Shown piece after piece: positions 59,989 to 64,000 of a stretch of DNA of 64,000 nucleotides. The position numbers and the translations under genes are program-made. The notes beneath the pieces were generated by a model, which saw only the letters and a program-made list of their open reading frames with translations, searched no databases and was not told where the DNA came from. How positions within the stretch are numbered: the stretch's first letter is position 1; each line of letters begins with the position of its first letter. Source of the DNA: Bacillus tianshenii (GTDB lineage: Bacteria > Bacillota > Bacilli > Bacillales > Bacillaceae_N); assembly GCA_020524525.2 (NCBI GenBank), contig CP129018.1, positions 2,732,115-2,796,114 on the forward strand, read 5' to 3'.

Positions 59989-61178
59989 CCGGTTTTTGCT
60001 TTGATGGTTGGCTTTACGTTGATTTTCTCCATAAAGCGACCCATTCGTTTAATTGCTTCTTGTAATTGTTCAATTGATGATGCATATGAACAACGCAAAT
60101 GACCTTCACCGCCGGCGCCAAACACATTACCAGGAACAACGGCTACACGTTCTTCTTTTAATAGATTTTCAGCGAATTCTTCGCTTGTCATGCCCGTTTG
60201 CTTAATTGAAGGGAATGCATAGAACGCGCCGCCAGGCATATGACAGTCCATACCAATTTCATTTAATGAATTAACAAAGTAGTTACGACGGCGGTAGTAA
60301 TCTCTCCGCATCTTTTCAACATCTTCTTGACCATGTCGAAGCGCCTCTAATGCTCCATGCTGAGCCATCGTAGGGGCACACATCATTGCATACTGATGAA
60401 TCTTCAGCATCGATTGCAATATCTCTGCAGGAGCAGCTGCATAACCGAGACGCCATCCTGTCATCGCAAAGCCTTTCGAAAATCCATTAATTAAAATCGT
60501 CCGTTCAAACATTCTTGGTAAAGAAGAAAAACTACAATGTGGGTCGTCATAGCTTAGTTCTGAATAAATTTCATCAGAAATGACGACAAGGTCATACTTC
60601 TCTACGATTTCTGCAATTGCAGACAGCTCTTCTTTATTTAGAATCGAGCCTGTCGGATTATTTGGAGTACATAGCATAATTCCCTTAGTACGCTCTGTAA
60701 CAGCTTCTTCAATTTGTTCTGGTTGAAGCTTGAACTCATTTTCACTCGTTGTTGCTACTGAAACAGGCTTACCTCCAGCTAAAGAAACGAGCGAGCCGTA
60801 TGAAACGAAGCTTGGTTCAACAATAATTACTTCATCACCAGGGTCTACAATTGCCCGTAACGCTAAATCTAATGCTTGTGAAGCTCCAACCGTGACAAGA
60901 ATTTCTTCCTGTGCTGAGTATTGTACTCCATAAGACTGCAACAAATATTGAGAAATAGCCTCACGCAATTCCAACAAGCCTGCATTTGCTGTATAAGCTG
61001 TAAATCCATCTTCCAATGATTGAATACTTGCTTCACATACAGACCATGGTGTGACAAAATCAGGCTCTCCAACACCAAGAGAAATGACGTCATCCATGCT
61101 TGCCGCTAAATCAAAAAAACGACGAATACCAGACGGCTTCAATTCTTGGACAGTCTTCGATAAGTATGTTCCACTCAT
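59982..61178 (-). CDS. alaT: Alanine aminotransferase-type PLP enzyme (AlaT/YugH)
   Basis: 398 residues, class I/II aminotransferase. Family stretches are ISLGVGEPDFVTPW, CTPNNPTGSILNKEEL, SDEIYSELSYD and the PLP lysine in ILINGFSKGFAMTGWRLGYAA. It overlaps alaR by 4 bp, as the alaRT pair of B. subtilis does; that system makes L-alanine. The last few codons (KTGS) and the stop come from an intergenic repeat, so the protein is longer than its relatives by a short tail. Confidence 0.9.
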   Translation of the reverse strand: MSGTYLSKTVQELKPSGIRRFFDLAASMDDVISLGVGEPDFVTPWSVCEASIQSLEDGFTAYTANAGLLELREAISQYLLQSYGVQYSAQEEILVTVGASQALDLALRAIVDPGDEVIIVEPSFVSYGSLVSLAGGKPVSVATTSENEFKLQPEQIEEAVTERTKGIMLCTPNNPTGSILNKEELSAIAEIVEKYDLVVISDEIYSELSYDDPHCSFSSLPRMFERTILINGFSKGFAMTGWRLGYAAAPAEILQSMLKIHQYAMMCAPTMAQHGALEALRHGQEDVEKMRRDYYRRRNYFVNSLNEIGMDCHMPGGAFYAFPSIKQTGMTSEEFAENLLKEERVAVVPGNVFGAGGEGHLRCSYASSIEQLQEAIKRMGRFMEKINVKPTIKAKTGS

Positions 61179-61669
61179 GGTGACACCACAATTCTGCGAT
61201 CTTTTTCTTTTTCAGCAAAAATCGTTCCGTCATGCTTATATTTTTTCATAATAAAATGAGTCGTAGTTGATAAGACAGAATCCAATGTTGATAGCTTTTC
61301 TGAAACAAAGCGCGATACTTGGTGAAGTGTTTTTCCTTCTATGATAACGGACAAATCATATGCCCCAGACATCAAATAGACTGACTTCACTTCATCAAAA
61401 CGGTAAATTCTTTCGGCAATATCATCGAACCCGACATCTCTTTTTGGTGTAACTTTCACGTCAATCATTGCTGTTACACCTTGCTGGACATTCACTTTTT
61501 GCCAATCAACAACTGTTGAATATTTTAAAATGACTTTCTCCTCTTCTAACTGTGAAATCATTTTTTCAATTTCAGCGTCCGTACAATCAAGCATCTTTGC
61601 TAGATCTGAGATTGGCAACCGTCCATTCTTCTCTAATACTTCCAGTAGCTCAAGTTCCTTTTCCCCCAT
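61175..61669 (-). CDS. alaR: Lrp/AsnC-family regulator (AlaR/YugG)
   Basis: 164 residues from the ATG at 61669 (an ATG at 61681 abuts the AGGAAAGG site). The helix-turn-helix is DLAKMLDCTDAEIEKMISQLEEE and the RAM ligand domain is KSVYLMSGAYDLSVIIEGKTL. It controls the overlapping alaT gene by analogy with AlaR of B. subtilis. Probably senses alanine. Confidence 0.9.
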   Translation of the reverse strand: MGEKELELLEVLEKNGRLPISDLAKMLDCTDAEIEKMISQLEEEKVILKYSTVVDWQKVNVQQGVTAMIDVKVTPKRDVGFDDIAERIYRFDEVKSVYLMSGAYDLSVIIEGKTLHQVSRFVSEKLSTLDSVLSTTTHFIMKKYKHDGTIFAEKEKDRRIVVSP

Positions 61670-61821
61670 GTTAACGAACATCCTTTCCTAACTGATTTCA
61701 ATACGATGAATAAAAGATTTTCTACCCATTATAGCAGAAAATACTGATAATTTAAGCTTCATTAATGGAATTTTCTCATAGCTTTTATATAACAGATTAT
61801 TTTTTGCTGAAAACAAAGGGA

Positions 61822-62187
61822 TTAACGGCCTAATTCTTTCCACAATTTATAAAAATAAGCTGTATTTTGCTGAACAGCAGAAGCATCCTTCGCTTCAATG
61901 GCACCTTTCATTTGATAGATTGAAGCTGTAACGTCATTAATCGATTCCCTCTCCACACTATATTGAATTCGGTTTACGACTTTTTCCCAGGCCTTTGTTA
62001 AATATTCAGCTTTTTCTTCTGCACGCTCCCAATTTTTTTGTTTTGCTTCCGCTTCAATTGCTTGGACAGCCTCTAATACTTGGTCATTTTTACTATAAGA
62101 GTCCTTCACCCACTGTCCACTTGTCATCACGACAATACTTACAACTATAAATAACCCTGAAATGATATAGATAAGAAGATGCTTCAT
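61822..62187 (-). CDS. DUF4363 family protein
   Basis: 121 residues from the ATG at 62187 (AAAGGTGATGGC upstream). One N-terminal span (LLIYIISGLFIVVSIVVMT) and then a helical extracytoplasmic region with KNWERAEEKAEYLTKAWEKV, as in DUF4363. Often paired with DUF421 proteins, as here (26-bp gap). Function unknown. Confidence 0.8.
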   Translation of the reverse strand: MKHLLIYIISGLFIVVSIVVMTSGQWVKDSYSKNDQVLEAVQAIEAEAKQKNWERAEEKAEYLTKAWEKVVNRIQYSVERESINDVTASIYQMKGAIEAKDASAVQQNTAYFYKLWKELGR

Positions 62188-62213
62188 GCCATCACCTTTA
62201 TACATTAATATGC

Positions 62214-62936
62214 TTATTGTTCTTCACTGTTCAAATAAGGATCACTTTGAAGTTGATCTTTAAATCTGTCCACATACAGCTTGTTGTTAGGCAATAGTGC
62301 GGCATAAGCCACTTCGCTAATTTGCCTCACACCTTGCTTATGTAGTTCATCTAACAGCCAATGTACCTCTTTATTACGTTTATGAAGGTTTCCTTGTAGA
62401 ATTAACCCATCATAAATGACATCTGTACTTAACCCTGTTTCGTTAACAGTTAAAGATAGATCCTTTGGAGTAACTGAACGATATTCTCCTTTTAATAAAA
62501 CTGATAACTTTCCATTCGGTTCCATTACCCCATATTGAACTTGCGTTATATCAAAGATATCTTTCTGCCTCAACAAAACGAGTAATTCATCCCGGGTGAC
62601 ACGCATCTTTTTCAAATTCTCCTCTAGCATCTTTCCTTCCTGTAAAACGATGATTGGATCAGATGCGACCACCTTTGCTAATCCTCTGTTCTTTAAACCA
62701 ATTAATTGCAATGTAAAAGCAATCGCAATAAATGTTGTTAATCCGACCCAGTGAACCCACGCCTTCGTTGATAGGTCAGTTGCTAATGCTCCGCCAATCG
62801 AGCCGATCGTAATGCCGTTTATATAATCAAAGAAAGATAAATTTCCCATCTGCTGCTTTCCCAGCAACCTTGCATAAATAAGCAATGAAAAGAACGTAAT
62901 AAACGAACGGACAATGACAACAATTGTTTCATCCAT
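62214..62936 (-). CDS. DUF421 family membrane protein (YetF-like)
   Basis: 240 residues from the ATG at 62936 (GGGGTGGAAACAAAGCT upstream). Three N-terminal spans with FITFFSLLIYARLLGKQQMG and FDYINGITIGSIGGALA are followed by a soluble domain (VQYGVMEPNGKLSVLLKGEYR). This is the YetF/YdfR/YcaP group. Members have been linked to spore or membrane functions, but no activity is firmly known. Confidence 0.88.
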   Translation of the reverse strand: MDETIVVIVRSFITFFSLLIYARLLGKQQMGNLSFFDYINGITIGSIGGALATDLSTKAWVHWVGLTTFIAIAFTLQLIGLKNRGLAKVVASDPIIVLQEGKMLEENLKKMRVTRDELLVLLRQKDIFDITQVQYGVMEPNGKLSVLLKGEYRSVTPKDLSLTVNETGLSTDVIYDGLILQGNLHKRNKEVHWLLDELHKQGVRQISEVAYAALLPNNKLYVDRFKDQLQSDPYLNSEEQ

Positions 62937-63119
62937 AGCTTTGTTTCCACCCCTACATGACACCTTATTGTCTTATCATTCGTAAAAAACTGCTTGTACA
63001 TGCAAAACGTTCCCTATAAAATACAATACAAGAGTTATAAAAATAATCTATTTAAAGTAAAAATAACCAAACGTTATACCTATTTTTTATTTTAGGAAGG
63101 TACATAAGGAGGAAAAATA

Positions 63120-63296
63120 ATGCATTATGAAACGTATATGTTAAAAGGAAGCTTAGAAAATGAAAAAACAGCAACACAGTTAAAATACTCACTAAATGCT
63201 TGGGCGGAGGAAGGCTTCACTCTTCATACAATTATTCCGCAAGTGGTTGAAGGAACAACACAAGGCCATTTATTAATCTTCGTAAAAAGCAAATAG
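63120..63296 (+). CDS. Small DUF4177-like protein
   Basis: 58 residues starting MHYETYMLKGSLENEK, after a strong AAGGAGGAAAAATA site. It contains LNAWAEEGFTLHTIIPQV and a terminal HLLIFVKSK. The alternating pattern and the W-AEEGF segment are reminiscent of DUF4177, but the family call is tentative. Confidence 0.7.
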   Translation: MHYETYMLKGSLENEKTATQLKYSLNAWAEEGFTLHTIIPQVVEGTTQGHLLIFVKSK

Positions 63297-63323
63297 AGAA
63301 GCGGGCATCTGCCTGCCTCTCTA
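63294..63323. terminator. Hairpin between convergent small gene and sensor kinase
   Basis: Stem TAGAG.AGC.GGCA/TGCC.GC.CTCTA overlapping both stop regions. T tracts are short. Confidence 0.6.
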
Positions 63324-64000
63324 TTTCATTTGTGGCAATTGAACCGTGACGGTGGTACCTTTCCCTTCTTCACTGTCAATATGCCATTTGCCATTATGCT
63401 TTTGAATAATATTCTTCACTATTCCAATTCCCAGGCCTGTCCCTCCACTTTCTCGAGAGCGTGCTTTATCAACTCGATAGAATCGTTCACCAATACGGTG
63501 GAGGCTTTCCTGTGGAATACCGACTCCTGTGTCCTCTACAGACAAACGACAATATTCAGTCCCTTCTGTTAAACGAACGGTGATAGCCCCTCCTGAGGGT
63601 GTATATCGTATTGCATTATCTACAATATTATGAATAACTTGCTCCAGCCTGTCTTCGTCTCCTAGCACAATAACATCAGGGTTCAAGTCTGTTTTGAGCT
63701 TTAAGTTTTTTTCGACCAAAGGATGCTCGAACTTTTCTAACGTATCTTCAATCAGTTGAGCGAAAACAAGTGGGGTCTTCTCTAGCGGAAACAGATCACC
63801 TTCCATTTTCGCTAGTTCTAATAAATCATGGACAAGCCGCTGCATTCGCTTCGCTTCTCGATGAATAATTCCAAGATACTTCTTCTGGTCTTCTTTCGAT
63901 TCAACAATTCCATCCTTTAAGGCTTCGCTATAGCCTTTCAAATAACTAATCGGTGTTCGCAGCTCATGTGAAACATTGCCTAAGAATTCTTGTCTTCGTT
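63321..64000 (-). CDS. Sensor histidine kinase, C-terminal part (5' end beyond window)
   Basis: The open frame runs off the right edge and gives about 226 residues. Starting from the edge it reads the phosphoacceptor box VSHELRTPISYLKGYSEAL. The ATP-binding domain follows with NIVDNAIRYTPSGGAITV, DTGVGIPQESL, FYRVDKARSRESGG and TGLGIGIVKNI. This is the usual end of a membrane-bound HPK1-type kinase. The sensor domain and its response regulator lie outside the window, so the signal cannot be inferred. Confidence 0.92.
   Translation of the reverse strand, partial: RRQEFLGNVSHELRTPISYLKGYSEALKDGIVESKEDQKKYLGIIHREAKRMQRLVHDLLELAKMEGDLFPLEKTPLVFAQLIEDTLEKFEHPLVEKNLKLKTDLNPDVIVLGDEDRLEQVIHNIVDNAIRYTPSGGAITVRLTEGTEYCRLSVEDTGVGIPQESLHRIGERFYRVDKARSRESGGTGLGIGIVKNIIQKHNGKWHIDSEEGKGTTVTVQLPQMK

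Noticed and set aside
59784-60065. 93-codon open frame on the plus strand
   Set aside because: It runs through a terminator hairpin, the diverged repeat and the antisense of alaT; not credible as a gene.

Overview
The window is low-GC, densely coded DNA from an endospore-forming Bacillaceae bacterium. The support is AGGAGG-type ribosome binding sites with many TTG and GTG starts, a four-gene ger spore-germinant-receptor operon, T-box and TPP riboswitches, CcpA-type cre sites, and a right-hand block that keeps the order of the Bacillus yug region (yugO, yugN, pgi, yugJ, yuzA, yugI, alaT, alaR). A Sec-exported clade II nitrous oxide reductase cluster shows that the organism can respire N2O, so it is a Gram-positive denitrifier or N2O reducer. 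I saw no phage, integrase, transposase or CRISPR array.

Layout. 1-3.3 kb: thiamine-precursor salvage operon (tenA-thiZXY, leftward) behind a TPP riboswitch and terminator. 3.3-7.4 kb: proline catabolism (putB, putC) and its PucR-type regulator. 7.8-11.6 kb: GntR/FadR regulator with a TAXI-type TRAP transporter whose fused permease is frameshifted. 11.6-18.3 kb: nos operon read leftward as nosC-nosZ-nosB-nosD-nosY-nosF-lipoprotein, behind an FNR-like palindrome and flanked on both sides by hairpins with the same stem. 18.5-25.2 kb: D-amino-acid aminotransferase, acidic lipoprotein, CBS protein, YjzC-like protein, cysteine synthase and a SwrC-type RND pump. 25.2-28.2 kb: mtnK-mtnA-class II aldolase, a 5-methylthioribose/5-deoxyribose salvage operon with a frameshifted mtnA and a cre site. 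28.4-33.2 kb: a sigma-54 activator followed by a sigma-54 promoter with two palindromic upstream sites, an acyl-CoA ligase, a 39-residue membrane protein and a sodium/solute symporter. 33.2-39.6 kb: multi-PAS histidine kinase and the ger operon. 40.2-42.2 kb: two tandem T-box leaders (probable Phe specifier) ahead of an NSS-family transporter. 42.3-47.8 kb: small membrane and stress-type proteins, an alpha-glucosidase and an ion-channel-like protein without a recognisable selectivity filter. 47.9 kb to the end: tRNA-Ala, the yug-like block with an inserted ECF sigma/anti-sigma pair and a second NSS transporter, a DUF421/DUF4363 pair and the 3' part of a sensor kinase.

Several modules can be read as circuits. 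Thiamine pyrophosphate shuts off pyrimidine salvage. Carbon catabolite control probably acts on the proline, deoxyribose-type salvage and acyl-CoA ligase units. Oxygen limitation probably switches on nos. Uncharged tRNA probably switches on the amino-acid transporter. Accessory features are two families of short palindromic intergenic repeats (a 123-bp family with three tandem copies plus one divergent copy that supplies the alaT stop codon, and a 116-bp element beside yugJ) and two frameshifted genes, which are either recent pseudogenes or sequence errors.
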